A stretch of DNA of 64,000 bases from Pseudomonas anatoliensis (GTDB taxonomy: Bacteria > Pseudomonadota > Gammaproteobacteria > Pseudomonadales > Pseudomonadaceae). Position numbers and translations under genes: made by a program. Below are positions 52,918 through 61,396 of this stretch, one piece after another; position 1 is the first letter of the stretch, and each line of letters opens with the position of its first letter. The notes below the pieces were generated by a model that worked only from the letters and a program-made list of their open reading frames with translations, did not search any database and had not been told where the DNA came from. Location of the stretch: the NCBI RefSeq assembly GCF_017976235.1, contig NZ_JACVHC010000010.1, positions 1 through 64,000 on the forward strand, written 5' to 3'.

Positions 52918-53532
52918 ATGTCGAATAGTTCACTCAGCAAAATTGAAAAAGTCCATCTCGGTGTTCAGATCCTCGCCCAGGCGACTACGGTTATCGCTGC
53001 GTTCGTCATCGCGGTGTGGGGTTATTACTCGACCGTGTATGTGAAAAAGGAAAAGGAGGTCACGGAATATACACTTAAGGAACTGCACCAGAAGACCACG
53101 CAGAAGCCGCATATCCAGGCGAAGGTCGAATCGACGGTTCAGCGACTCGCAGATGGGCAGAAACTGCTATTGGTCAGGGTGATTCTTTCCAACCTTGGCA
53201 ACAAGGAAAGTAAGGTTACTTTGGACAATGATGCTTTGACGCTGGTACCCGTTACCTTCGCAGAGGGGAGGCCGATCTACCAGAAACCGACCAATCTCCT
53301 TTCGGGTCGCTATCCGGGAACCTTTAATCGCGCGCCACTACGATTCGTGAATGTCGGAGCAGGTGAGAGCTACGAAATCACGTTCGTACAGAAACTTCAA
53401 AATCCAGGTATTTACCTCATACACTTTCTCGCCCTTAACGGTATAGATCCGCCTACGGAAGAATTTTCAGTTACAGGTGGTTTGCCATACAAGTATTCCG
53501 TTGGCGTGGACCAATACGTGGTTGTGGAATAG
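52918..53532 (+). CDS. Membrane-anchored hypothetical protein at the end of the T6SS cassette
   Basis: A 204-residue protein with one N-terminal membrane helix (about 17-40: LAQATTVIAAFVIAVWGYYST), then a basic segment and a beta-rich outer domain (about 75-200). The outer domain shows NLGNKESKVTLDNDALTLV and FVQKLQNPGIYLIHFLALNG. Topology is probably type II, with the domain in the periplasm. The gene follows copy 3 by 65 bp on the same strand and could belong to the same transcript. No family recognised; an accessory immunity or unrelated envelope role are both possible. Confidence 0.72.
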   Translation: MSNSSLSKIEKVHLGVQILAQATTVIAAFVIAVWGYYSTVYVKKEKEVTEYTLKELHQKTTQKPHIQAKVESTVQRLADGQKLLLVRVILSNLGNKESKVTLDNDALTLVPVTFAEGRPIYQKPTNLLSGRYPGTFNRAPLRFVNVGAGESYEITFVQKLQNPGIYLIHFLALNGIDPPTEEFSVTGGLPYKYSVGVDQYVVVE

Positions 53533-53879
53533 ACCGATGAGCCCCTTGGCGCGCGTCTGTTATGGCCGAAACCAGTGAGCCAGCTGACTACTTCAGCCCC
53601 TTAACGCATCAATCACCACTCCAAACGCCGAAGAATGCTCACGTCGATGCCGCTAATAAGGGTAATACCCCGGAAACGGCTGACCCTGTTTTCAAGCCAG
53701 AATCAAGAGATCGCAGCCTTCGGCAGCTCCTGCAGTTGCCGTAATTTGAGGTGATGTTTGCTCGTTCATCAAATCCTTTGAACGATCCCGAGAACTGATC
53801 CGTCCTTAACTTTAAGGGGCTCAGGGCAATGGTGCTGCGAAGTCCCGTACGACGTTTTCAGCAGAAAGCGAGGGACGAC
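53533..53879. other. Intergenic gap with a half-REP
   Basis: About 350 bp without a gene. It includes a half-unit of the REPIN seen at 23189 and 32066 (about 53695-53734, GATCGCAGCCTTCGGCAGCTCC). The last 100 bp probably hold the promoter of the three-gene operon that follows, but I see no confident sigma-factor site. Confidence 0.6.
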
Positions 53880-54527
53880 ATGAATACTTCAGACAGCAGG
53901 GCCGGCACCCAGTCCGGTGCGCCAGATGATGGCAAGCCGCAGGACTTTCAACATTTAAAGGACGATGTCACCGAAGCAATCGGCGGCGCTAGGCAACAGG
54001 CTGACGCACAATTCGGCCAGTATCGCGACACCGCCGCCGACCAGATCGAGGCCTTGGCGCAGGGGGCGAAAAGCTTCGTCTCGGAGCTGGAAGACAAGGA
54101 CACGCTGGGCATGTCCGATTACCTGACCGACATGGCCGAGTCCATGACCGGGCTGGCAGGTAACCTTCGCGGCAAAAGTGCCGAACAGCTGTTGCATGAT
54201 GCCGCGGATCTGGCCCGCAGCAATCCCGGCTTGTTCATTGCCGGCAGCATCGCGCTGGGTTTTGGCCTGTCGCGGTTCCTCAAGGCGGGCAGTTCTGCCG
54301 CTGTCACGGTGAGCGCGAATCACGATCCGGCGGCGGGCACCTCGACACCGCCCGCCACAGGCTATGGCGCGCACCGACCTTACGAATCTTCCCCGGCACC
54401 GACCGACAATTCCAGCCCTGGATTGGCCACCGGCATCACCCCGACGTCGCCGAACGAGTACGACCATCCCACTGATTTTGCTGGGTCATCAACGCCTGTT
54501 TCGCCAAGCACGAAAGGAGAGTTGTGA
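53880..54527 (+). CDS. Stress/membrane-associated protein, first gene of coupled operon
   Basis: A 215-residue protein. An N-terminal helical region (about 25-115: FQHLKDDVTEAIGGARQQADAQF, then AADQIEALAQGAKSFVSEL) is followed by a hydrophobic patch (LFIAGSIALGFGLSRFLKA) and a Pro/Ser/Thr-rich tail of about 70 residues. The helical part resembles DUF883/nutrient-deprivation-induced proteins. AGGGA precedes the ATG at 53880. The stop TGA overlaps by one base with the next ATG (TGATG), so the genes are coupled. Confidence 0.78.
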   Translation: MNTSDSRAGTQSGAPDDGKPQDFQHLKDDVTEAIGGARQQADAQFGQYRDTAADQIEALAQGAKSFVSELEDKDTLGMSDYLTDMAESMTGLAGNLRGKSAEQLLHDAADLARSNPGLFIAGSIALGFGLSRFLKAGSSAAVTVSANHDPAAGTSTPPATGYGAHRPYESSPAPTDNSSPGLATGITPTSPNEYDHPTDFAGSSTPVSPSTKGEL

Positions 54528-54955
54528 TGAACAGAGACGATTCCGAACTGCCGGGTGCAAGACCTGTCACCCAGGCTGATGACGCTTCGATGGTTGGCCT
54601 GCTGCGGCAATTGTCCCGCGAGGTGCCCGCGTTGTTCACCAAGGAGCTGGCGCTGGCCAAGGCCGAACTGCAAGCCAGTCTGACAACCCTGAAGGCCGGT
54701 ATTGCCGGCGTGGCGGGCGGGGCGATCGTGCTACTGGCGGGCTTGATCATTCTGTTGATGTCGGCGGTCTACGCCCTCAGCACGATGATGGCGCCGTGGC
54801 TGGCGGCACTGATTGTCGGTGTCGTGGTGATGGTCATCGGCTTCATCATGCTGCAATCGGGCAAAAAACAATTCGAGCCGTCCCACTTCAAGCCTGACCG
54901 GACACTGGACGCTTTGAATAAAGATCAGGAAGCGCTGCGGAGGAAAGTCTCATGA
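54527..54955 (+). CDS. Phage-holin-fold family (Phage_holin_3_6/DUF1469-like) membrane protein
   Basis: A 142-residue protein with two membrane helices (about 55-80 and 85-110). The pattern LLRQLSREVPALFTKELALAKAEL, then AGGAIVLLAGLIILLMSAVYAL, is that of the YqjE/DUF1469 holin-fold family, which in most genomes is chromosomal and not phage-derived. It overlaps its neighbours (TGATG before, ATGA after). In E. coli, YqjD-YqjE-YqjK proteins form a similar trio. AGGAGA is the ribosome site. Confidence 0.82.
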   Translation: MNRDDSELPGARPVTQADDASMVGLLRQLSREVPALFTKELALAKAELQASLTTLKAGIAGVAGGAIVLLAGLIILLMSAVYALSTMMAPWLAALIVGVVVMVIGFIMLQSGKKQFEPSHFKPDRTLDALNKDQEALRRKVS

Positions 54956-55776
54956 AAAGTGAACTGGACATCGAATCGGAAAAAAGCCCAGAGCAAATCG
55001 AGCGGGAAATCGACGCGCAGCGCGCCAGCATCGGCAACATCGTCGACAAGCTGGAAAGCAAATTCACGCCCGGCCAGATGTTCGATCAGGCGTGGAGCAT
55101 GATGCAGAACAATGGCTCGACGTTTGTCAGCAATCTCGGCACCAGCGTACGCAACAATCCCGTGCCCGCCGTGCTGACATCAGTCGGTTTACTGTGGCTG
55201 ATGATGAGTCAGAACCGCCCGCCAGTGCCGCAACCGGTGTATCGCAGCGGTCCGGATCAGGATCGGGCGGGGGAATGGGCGGATGGCCTGGCTGACGGCA
55301 TCGACAGCGCTCGCGACAGTTTGCATCACACTGCCGACTCGCTGAAGGACGGTTACCAGTCGCTGAAAAACAAGGCCAGCCACTTGGGCGATAACGTTGG
55401 CGCTGCTGGCGAGAACCTGAGTCATGCGATGCACGATGCCGGCGACCGCCTCAATCGCAGCACCCAGGTGTTGGGCCAGCAGTTCAATCAAATGCTCAGG
55501 GAACAGCCATTGGTCGTCGCGGCGGCGGGCATTGCATTGGGCGCATTGATTGGTGCGGCATTGCCGAGTACTTCGACCGAGCAGCGTTACATGGGACGAA
55601 CCAGCGCGGGCCTGGTCGACAAAGTGAAGAAACAGGCTCAGGAGGGTTACGAGGCTGTGCGTGACACAGTGACCAAAACCACTGAGCAAACGGATGTGGA
55701 CGCGACATCCACCGCATCGCAAAAAACCGCATCCAGCACATCGGCGGATCTTTCTCAGGGGTTAGGCACTTCCTGA
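54952..55776 (+). CDS. DUF3618 domain protein
   Basis: A 274-residue protein with an N-terminal DUF3618 motif: KSPEQIEREIDAQRASIGNIVDKLESKFTPGQ. Two hydrophobic stretches follow: PAVLTSVGLLWLMMSQ (about 62-80) and VVAAAGIALGALIGAALP (about 185-203). Between them is an amphipathic repetitive segment like LEA/apolipoprotein-type helices (HHTADSLKDGYQSLKNKASHLGDNVG), which may bind membranes under stress. The start is coupled by ATGA to the holin-fold gene. Function unknown; YqjD-like ribosome tethering is an untested analogy. Confidence 0.82.
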   Translation: MKSELDIESEKSPEQIEREIDAQRASIGNIVDKLESKFTPGQMFDQAWSMMQNNGSTFVSNLGTSVRNNPVPAVLTSVGLLWLMMSQNRPPVPQPVYRSGPDQDRAGEWADGLADGIDSARDSLHHTADSLKDGYQSLKNKASHLGDNVGAAGENLSHAMHDAGDRLNRSTQVLGQQFNQMLREQPLVVAAAGIALGALIGAALPSTSTEQRYMGRTSAGLVDKVKKQAQEGYEAVRDTVTKTTEQTDVDATSTASQKTASSTSADLSQGLGTS

Positions 55777-55788
55777 GGTCCATGAAAG

Positions 55789-55816
55789 CGGGAGGCCTGC
55801 AACAGGCCTCCCGTTA
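55789..55816. terminator. Stem-loop between convergent genes
   Basis: An 11-bp perfect stem (55789-55799 with 55803-55813) with a CAA loop. T tracts are short on both sides (TTATT and CTTTC), so it is a weak bidirectional terminator candidate. It lies between the DUF3618 gene and the convergent gene ending at 55824. Confidence 0.55.
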
Positions 55817-55823
55817 TTGGCCG

Positions 55824-56309
55824 TCACGGTTTACTCGCGTGCCCGGCGTCCATAGGCGGGACATCCATTGGTTTCACCTCGGGAACACTGAAACTGACGG
55901 TCGTACGGGTGAGAACGGTGTGGTTCGGGTCGGCGATTTCCAGAAGTACCTTGTGCGGACCAGGCGTCAGTCCCACGAGAATGATCGGGTCTTCACTGGT
56001 GTGCGCCCACGTGCCTTTCCAGTCATCTACCGTCACGTGAAGGTGGCCGAGACGGGGTGATACGTCGCCCGCGACTTTGCCAAACACCGGCATGATCCTG
56101 ACGTGCTCTGTTCGATACTGGATGATTACCACGCCGCGCGCGAGCGGCCCGGCCAGCGGCGGATAGGCGATGATTTTTGCCTGCGATTCGGATTCCAGGG
56201 GGAGTATTGCCGGCGGTTGATCGACGCTGGCTGGTTCCTGAGCAAATGCCGCGATGCAATAAAAGCCTGCCAAGGACAGCACAAACAGATTTCTGAGAGT
56301 GAGAAACAT
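55824..56309 (-). CDS. Exported DUF6130-like protein
   Basis: A 161-residue protein with a signal peptide (cleavage at AFAQEP). The ATG at 56309 has GGGAGAAA; the frame is open upstream without export-like residues. The domain has PPLAGPLARGVVIIQYRTEHVRIMPVFG, then RLGHLHVTVDDWKGTWAHTSEDP and VGLTPGPHKVLLEIADPNH, which looks like the DUF6130 family from memory. A periplasmic beta-sandwich is likely. Regulation not visible. Function unknown. Confidence 0.75.
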   Translation of the reverse strand: MFLTLRNLFVLSLAGFYCIAAFAQEPASVDQPPAILPLESESQAKIIAYPPLAGPLARGVVIIQYRTEHVRIMPVFGKVAGDVSPRLGHLHVTVDDWKGTWAHTSEDPIILVGLTPGPHKVLLEIADPNHTVLTRTTVSFSVPEVKPMDVPPMDAGHASKP

Positions 56310-56435
56310 GGCGTTTTCTCCCGAGTGGTTTTGTACAAGGCTAGACCAGCGGATGCAGGCATTAAACTCGCGCCATGTACCAATCATCAGAAGACCGGAA
56401 TGTGCTCGGAAACAGTTCTACCGATCAGTCTGGCT

Positions 56436-57911
56436 CTACGGACGTTGCGTCCAGACCTTCACATAGTCGACACGAAACGTGGAGGGCAGGTCGGCGTCAT
56501 CGACCACGCCGAACCAGTCCCACATCGCCTCGCTGTCGAACACGATCTGCATCGGGAAGAACCAGTGGGTGTTCTTTGCCTCGCGCACCAGCACCCCGTC
56601 GACGTACCAGCGCAGAGTGTCCGCCCGCCAATCGAAACCATAGACATGAAAGGTGTTCGCCAATCGCCATGGCGCAATCCAGGTGCTGCCGTCGCTCAGG
56701 TGTTCATCGCTTTGGGGTGTGGCCCAGACGTGCGCGTTCATGTTGTACATGACATCGAATTTGCCATTGAGGGTCTTGCCGCCGATTTCGAAGATATCGA
56801 TTTCGGTGGCGTTGTCCGGCAGCCCGGTCCAGGCCAGCCAGAACGCGCTGGAGCCCGCCGAGTTCATCGGTTTGGCGCGGGTTTCGTAATAGCCGTAGAG
56901 CCCGCGTTCAATGGTGCGCACCATCGCCGAGCTGTAGTCCTTGTAGCCCAGGCGCATGTATTTTTCGGGCAGCGTCTGCTTGCGAAACGAGATGTTCAGA
57001 TTGCCGTTGGCGACCTTGGCATTCTCGGGCAGAAACAACGCCGGTTTGCGTCCGAGCGAGTCGGTGCCGGTGGCGTTGTTGACGTGCCAACGCGTCGCGT
57101 CGATGGCGTTGCCGTTGAACTCGTCAGACAGCCGCGTATCCAGCACCCACTTTCCGGCATTCGCCTGATCGGATAACGGCAGGTTGGCGTTGGTTCGCAC
57201 CGGCGTCGGGCCGAGCGGGCCGGTGCGGGTCCAGGCGGTTGACGGCTGCGGCAGTGTCACTGCCCACTTTTTGCTGAGGTAGTCCGACACCTGCTGACGC
57301 TCTGCCTGAGAGGCCAGCAGCCGGTCGTAAACCAGCACTTCGGCAATGTCGCCGCGCAGAATTTCCGAAGTGCCGACCACGTTGCGCGCCACGGCGAACG
57401 GGCCGATGGGCACGTTGGTGGTTTCCAGAAACGCCACGGTCGGCGCATAGGCTCCGGTCTGCTGCACGCTGAGACCGAAGTTGGGCGCCACGTTGTCGTT
57501 GTCGGCCAGTTGCGGGCGCGAGCTGAACAAGCGCTGCCAGGCTTTGCCCCCGGCCTGATCCGGCAAGCGGCGCGAGACCACGAACACCGTTACCGAACCC
57601 TTCACGGTGCGGATTGCCTGACCGATGAAGGCCGAAGCACCGTTGAAACGCAGCACCGAGCGACCATTCAGGGCGTTCTCCACGCGCAAGGGCAGTGAGG
57701 CGGCGGCCGGGTCATCAAGGCTTACATCATTGGATTGCCCGGATTTGTCATGCCAGCGCGAGACCCGATTTTGCGCATCAAGAGTCATGTGCACCGCATC
57801 GGCGCCATCGAGCCACAGCACCAGCCCATCGGTGACGGGCAGCTCGGCGGACGCCTGCGCACTGGCGCTCAACATCAGCCAAAGCATTGCCCGTAAGGTT
57901 TGCCTGAACAT
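56436..57911 (-). CDS. Exported GH16 glycanase with N-terminal LamG-like domain
   Basis: A 491-residue enzyme. A signal peptide (cleavage at ASAELP) is followed by a LamG/concanavalin-like domain (about 25-220: LVLWLDGADAVHMTLDAQN, then LRFNGASAFIGQ) and a GH16 catalytic domain (about 245-490). The catalytic motif is EIDIFE near residue 370, with the two Glu as nucleophile and acid/base of the ExDxxE (beta-bulge) class. It is the last gene of the minus-strand polysaccharide locus and probably trims or releases the polymer. The start is the ATG at 57911 with AAGGA. Beta-glucan or galactan specificity unknown. Confidence 0.9.
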   Translation of the reverse strand: MFRQTLRAMLWLMLSASAQASAELPVTDGLVLWLDGADAVHMTLDAQNRVSRWHDKSGQSNDVSLDDPAAASLPLRVENALNGRSVLRFNGASAFIGQAIRTVKGSVTVFVVSRRLPDQAGGKAWQRLFSSRPQLADNDNVAPNFGLSVQQTGAYAPTVAFLETTNVPIGPFAVARNVVGTSEILRGDIAEVLVYDRLLASQAERQQVSDYLSKKWAVTLPQPSTAWTRTGPLGPTPVRTNANLPLSDQANAGKWVLDTRLSDEFNGNAIDATRWHVNNATGTDSLGRKPALFLPENAKVANGNLNISFRKQTLPEKYMRLGYKDYSSAMVRTIERGLYGYYETRAKPMNSAGSSAFWLAWTGLPDNATEIDIFEIGGKTLNGKFDVMYNMNAHVWATPQSDEHLSDGSTWIAPWRLANTFHVYGFDWRADTLRWYVDGVLVREAKNTHWFFPMQIVFDSEAMWDWFGVVDDADLPSTFRVDYVKVWTQRP

Positions 57912-57941
57912 GGCTAAGTCCTTCCCTGAATCAGACAACCG

Positions 57942-58997
57942 TTATTTGCCGGCGAATGCCAACATCGGTGCAGGTTGCGGGTGGTAGCCGTCCGGGTTGT
58001 TCGACTGCCAGCGCCAACTGTCCGTGAGCATTTGCCCCAGGTTGCGTTGTGCGCTCCAGCCCAGCTCGCGGCTGGCCTTGCTCGCATCGGCCCAATACTG
58101 CGCGACATCCCCTGCGCGTCGGGGTGCAAAGCGGTAGGGAATGCTGACCCCGGTGGCGTCCTCGAAACCGCGGATCAGTTGCAGCACGCTGTAACCGATG
58201 CCGGTGCCGAGGTTCCAGATGTGAATGCCATGGTCGCCGTGAAGTCGTTCGAGGGCCATGAGGTGACCTTCGGCCAGATCGACCACGTGAATGTAGTCGC
58301 GCACACAAGTGCCGTCGACGGTCGGGTAATCGTTGCCATACACCATCAATTCACTCATTCGCCCCGTCGCGACCATCGTCAGGCACGGCAGCAGGTTATT
58401 CGGTATGCCGTTGGGCGCCTCGCCGATCATTCCGCTTTCGTGGGCACCGATGGGATTGAAGTAGCGCAGCACGGCGATGTTCCAGCGTGAATCGGAACAC
58501 GTCAGGTCGGTCAGCAACTCTTCGGCCATCAACTTCGAGCGGCCGTAGGGGTTGGACGGTTTGCCGGTACCCAGGTCTTCGCCGATGGGCGTGCACGCCG
58601 GTTCGCCATAGACCGTCGCCGATGAACTGAACACCAGATTGAACACGTGCGCACGTGCCATTGCCTGGCACAGCGTGAGCGTGCCGGTGACGTTGTTGGC
58701 GTAATAATCCATGGGCTTGCGCACGCTTTGCGCCACGGCTTTGAGCCCGGCGAAATGCATCACGGCGTCGATGGCGTAGTCGCTGAAAATCTCGTCGAGC
58801 AGGCGTGAATCGAGGATATCGCCTTCGATGAATTCGATCCGCGTGCCGCTCAGTGACTCCAGCCGACGGATCGATTCGACACTGCTGTTGCTCAGGTTAT
58901 CCAGCACCAGCACGCGGTGGCCGGCCTCCACCAGTCTCAACGCAGTATGGGAACCGATGTAGCCGGCGCCCCCGGTGATCAGGGTAGTTTTGCGCAT
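57942..58997 (-). CDS. galE: UDP-glucose 4-epimerase
   Basis: A 351-residue short-chain dehydrogenase-type epimerase. The NAD-binding motif is TGGAGYIGSH (residues 8-17), the catalytic SSSATVYG is near 125, and the YxxxK pair is Tyr-151 and Lys-155 in NPYGRSKL. Later GalE motifs are also present: NPIGAHESGMIGE, and DYIHVVDLAEGH. It interconverts UDP-Glc and UDP-Gal, supplying galactosyl units. The start is the ATG at 58997, about 12 bases after GGAG. It is between the flippase and GH16 genes on the same strand, so it supplies this polysaccharide locus rather than galactose catabolism. Confidence 0.95.
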   Translation of the reverse strand: MRKTTLITGGAGYIGSHTALRLVEAGHRVLVLDNLSNSSVESIRRLESLSGTRIEFIEGDILDSRLLDEIFSDYAIDAVMHFAGLKAVAQSVRKPMDYYANNVTGTLTLCQAMARAHVFNLVFSSSATVYGEPACTPIGEDLGTGKPSNPYGRSKLMAEELLTDLTCSDSRWNIAVLRYFNPIGAHESGMIGEAPNGIPNNLLPCLTMVATGRMSELMVYGNDYPTVDGTCVRDYIHVVDLAEGHLMALERLHGDHGIHIWNLGTGIGYSVLQLIRGFEDATGVSIPYRFAPRRAGDVAQYWADASKASRELGWSAQRNLGQMLTDSWRWQSNNPDGYHPQPAPMLAFAGK

Positions 58998-59026
58998 GAC
59001 GATGTGCTCCAGAGAGGCAACGGTGC

Positions 59027-60445
59027 TCACCGGGTGGTGAACACCAACTTGAATTCATGCGGCCAGCGCGGGTGCAACACGCTGTAGGCCAAGGCGTAGG
59101 TCAGCCCGCCGGCGGCGATATTGGCGATCAGGTGCAGATAGCCCACCAGCCCCGAATGGTTTGATACCCACGACACGACAGCAGCCATCACCAGCGTGGC
59201 GATCACGCTGCGGTAGGCGGATTCGAAGAAGGTGCGCCAGCCATAACCGATCGCGGTGTTCAGGCCGATGACCTGCAACGGTGTGATCGCGACCATGCGG
59301 ATCAACAGCGCAATCGCCGCCGCCATGCCGCCATACACAGGCCCGAGGAGGTAGACCAGCGCCAGCGCCAGCAGGGTGGTGAGCACTTCAGCCTTGAGGG
59401 TCAGGTAGGTGCGATTGACGGCGACCAGCGCCGTCGTTGCATAGAGGGCCAGATTGCCCAGCGCGGCGGTGCAGGCCAGCACTTGCAGGAGCCCGACGGC
59501 GTCGGCCCATTTGGCGCCGAAGATCAGCAGGATGATGTCTTCGGCGGTCAGCGCGATACCGACAAACAACGGCGTCAGCAAAAAGCCGCTGATGGCCGTG
59601 GTGTCGCCGATCAGCCCGACCAGCCGTGACGGTTCGCCGCTGCGCCTGGCGAAGGCTGGCAGTGCATAGCTCATCAGGCCGTTGTAGATGGCGGATCGCG
59701 GCAGGTCGATGATGCGCATCGCCAGGTTGAACATGCCGACCGCGTGCGCGCCGGCGGTGATGCCCAGCACCACGTTGACCCCGCGTTGCAGGGTTTGCGA
59801 ACTCATGACGTTGATCGCCACCGGCGTGCCCGTGCGCAGCAGATCAAGCAACAATGGCCCGTCGATGGCGAAGGGGATGCGCCGCCGATCGCCGCGCATC
59901 AACACCGCCATCGACACCAGATCCATGATCAGCGCCTGGGCAATCACCGCCCAAGGGCCGAAGCCCAGCAGCGCCACGACAATCCCGGTGCCGCCGCCGA
60001 CGACTTTACCCAGCAGCGTGCGCGAGGCCAGCAATTTGAAATTGCCGCTGCGGCGCATCTGCGCGACGTAGACCCGCGCCATCATGGTGAACAGAATCTT
60101 CACCGAGGCGATGGCCGTCATCCATTGCAGCGCCGGCGATGGCGTGTAGAGCATCACGCCCAGCGAGATGATCAGGATCGACGCCAGGCTGATCAACACG
60201 GAGAACCAGAACGCGGTGCTGATGTGCTTGTCTTCCAGGCGTTCGAGCCTGACCAGCGGGTCTTCAAGCACCGAGGAGTAGAGAATGCCGACCACCTCGA
60301 CGATGGCGATGATGATCGTGCCGATGCCCAATTCGGTCGGCGTGAGCAAATGCGCATATACGACAAAGGTGATCATCGACAGGAAAATCAGGCCGAATTT
60401 CTCGGTAAAGATCCAGATCAAGGTAGTCAGGCGCTGGTTGGCCAT
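59027..60445 (-). CDS. Polysaccharide flippase (Wzx-like, MOP superfamily)
   Basis: A 472-residue inner-membrane protein with about 12-14 helices. It belongs to the MOP/MATE-like polysaccharide exporters: IWIFTEKFGLIFLSMITFVVYAHLLTPTELGIGT near the start is the typical first helices. It should flip undecaprenyl-linked repeat units. It lies between the GT2 and galE genes; its start is 15 bp from the GT2 stop. Confidence 0.9.
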   Translation of the reverse strand: MANQRLTTLIWIFTEKFGLIFLSMITFVVYAHLLTPTELGIGTIIIAIVEVVGILYSSVLEDPLVRLERLEDKHISTAFWFSVLISLASILIISLGVMLYTPSPALQWMTAIASVKILFTMMARVYVAQMRRSGNFKLLASRTLLGKVVGGGTGIVVALLGFGPWAVIAQALIMDLVSMAVLMRGDRRRIPFAIDGPLLLDLLRTGTPVAINVMSSQTLQRGVNVVLGITAGAHAVGMFNLAMRIIDLPRSAIYNGLMSYALPAFARRSGEPSRLVGLIGDTTAISGFLLTPLFVGIALTAEDIILLIFGAKWADAVGLLQVLACTAALGNLALYATTALVAVNRTYLTLKAEVLTTLLALALVYLLGPVYGGMAAAIALLIRMVAITPLQVIGLNTAIGYGWRTFFESAYRSVIATLVMAAVVSWVSNHSGLVGYLHLIANIAAGGLTYALAYSVLHPRWPHEFKLVFTTR

Positions 60446-60460
60446 GGCGGGGCCCCGGAC

Positions 60461-61396
60461 TCAAGCCGTCCTGCGCAGCGTCTTCGCCAAGGCGTAGACG
60501 TAGCGCAGGGTCGGTTTGCCGCGGGAGAAAAACAGCGTCTGCCAAGAATGATCGAGCATGTTGCGGAACACATTGATCACATGTGCGTGGTCGCCGCGCC
60601 GGGACGAGGCGCAGAGAAAATCGGCGTGGTTGGCCAGGACGAAATCAATGCGCTGCTGCTTGCTCATGTGCGCGCCGTAGCGGGCGAGGTAGAGCTCGAT
60701 AAATTGCACTTTGTACGGGTAATACTTGCGCGGCTGCGCGGTGATGTTGCCGTTGTTGACGCTGCGCCGCAGCAACACCTCGGGCACGGTGTGGATCTCC
60801 CACTGCTCGGCGATCCGCGTCCACAGCAAACGGTCTTCGGCATAGCGCAGCGTCTGATCGAAGCCTTCCAGCGCGATGATTGCTTCGCGCAACACCAGCA
60901 CGCCGGAGGTGCCGTTGATCACGTTCTCGCGCATGAAATCGGCAAAATGATTGCCGCCCTTGCGCCGGTCCTCCAACTGTTGCGTGCCGTCGCTGAATTC
61001 GCTCATCTGGTAGCAGTCGATCAGCCCTACCTGACGCCCTTCACGCGTGAGTTGCTCATACAAGGCCAGTTGCTTGTGCAGTTTTTCCGGGTGCCATTGA
61101 TCATCGGCATCAAGGAACGCCATAAAGCGCTCGGTGGCGCTGAATACGCCGCGATTACGCGCGGCTGCCGGGCCCTGATTGGTCTGTTGCAGCAGGATCA
61201 ATTCAAACGGTGCGACGTAATCCGTGACGATTTGCGGGCCCTCGTCGCTTGAGCCGTCGTCGATGACGATCACCTTGTCCGGACGGCGGGTTTGCAGGCT
61301 AAGGGAGTCAAGCGCCGGGCCGATGCTGGCGGCAGCGTTGTACATCGGGATGATCACGCACACCGATCCGGACGTTGGCACAGAGCTGTTCAACAT
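60461..61396 (-). CDS. Glycosyltransferase family 2
   Basis: A 311-residue GT-A-fold transferase. VCVIIPMYNAAASIGPALDSL at the N-terminus, VIDDGSSDEG near 45 and the DxD motif FLDADDQWHP (Asp-96 and Asp-98) define the family. The start is the ATG at 61396 with AAGGAG; the frame is open to 61753, but the added residues are from the neighbouring gene's other frame. It overlaps the polymerase gene by 7 bp. Acceptor and sugar unknown. Confidence 0.93.
   Translation of the reverse strand: MLNSSVPTSGSVCVIIPMYNAAASIGPALDSLSLQTRRPDKVIVIDDGSSDEGPQIVTDYVAPFELILLQQTNQGPAAARNRGVFSATERFMAFLDADDQWHPEKLHKQLALYEQLTREGRQVGLIDCYQMSEFSDGTQQLEDRRKGGNHFADFMRENVINGTSGVLVLREAIIALEGFDQTLRYAEDRLLWTRIAEQWEIHTVPEVLLRRSVNNGNITAQPRKYYPYKVQFIELYLARYGAHMSKQQRIDFVLANHADFLCASSRRGDHAHVINVFRNMLDHSWQTLFFSRGKPTLRYVYALAKTLRRTA

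Noticed and set aside
54527..54955. Holin-like protein as sign of a prophage
   Set aside because: The family is common in chromosomal stress operons, and no integrase, capsid or lysis gene is in the window.
59744..61252. A 502-codon + strand frame in the polysaccharide locus
   Set aside because: Spans the flippase and GT2 genes in antisense, rich in Arg, His and Gln as shadows usually are.
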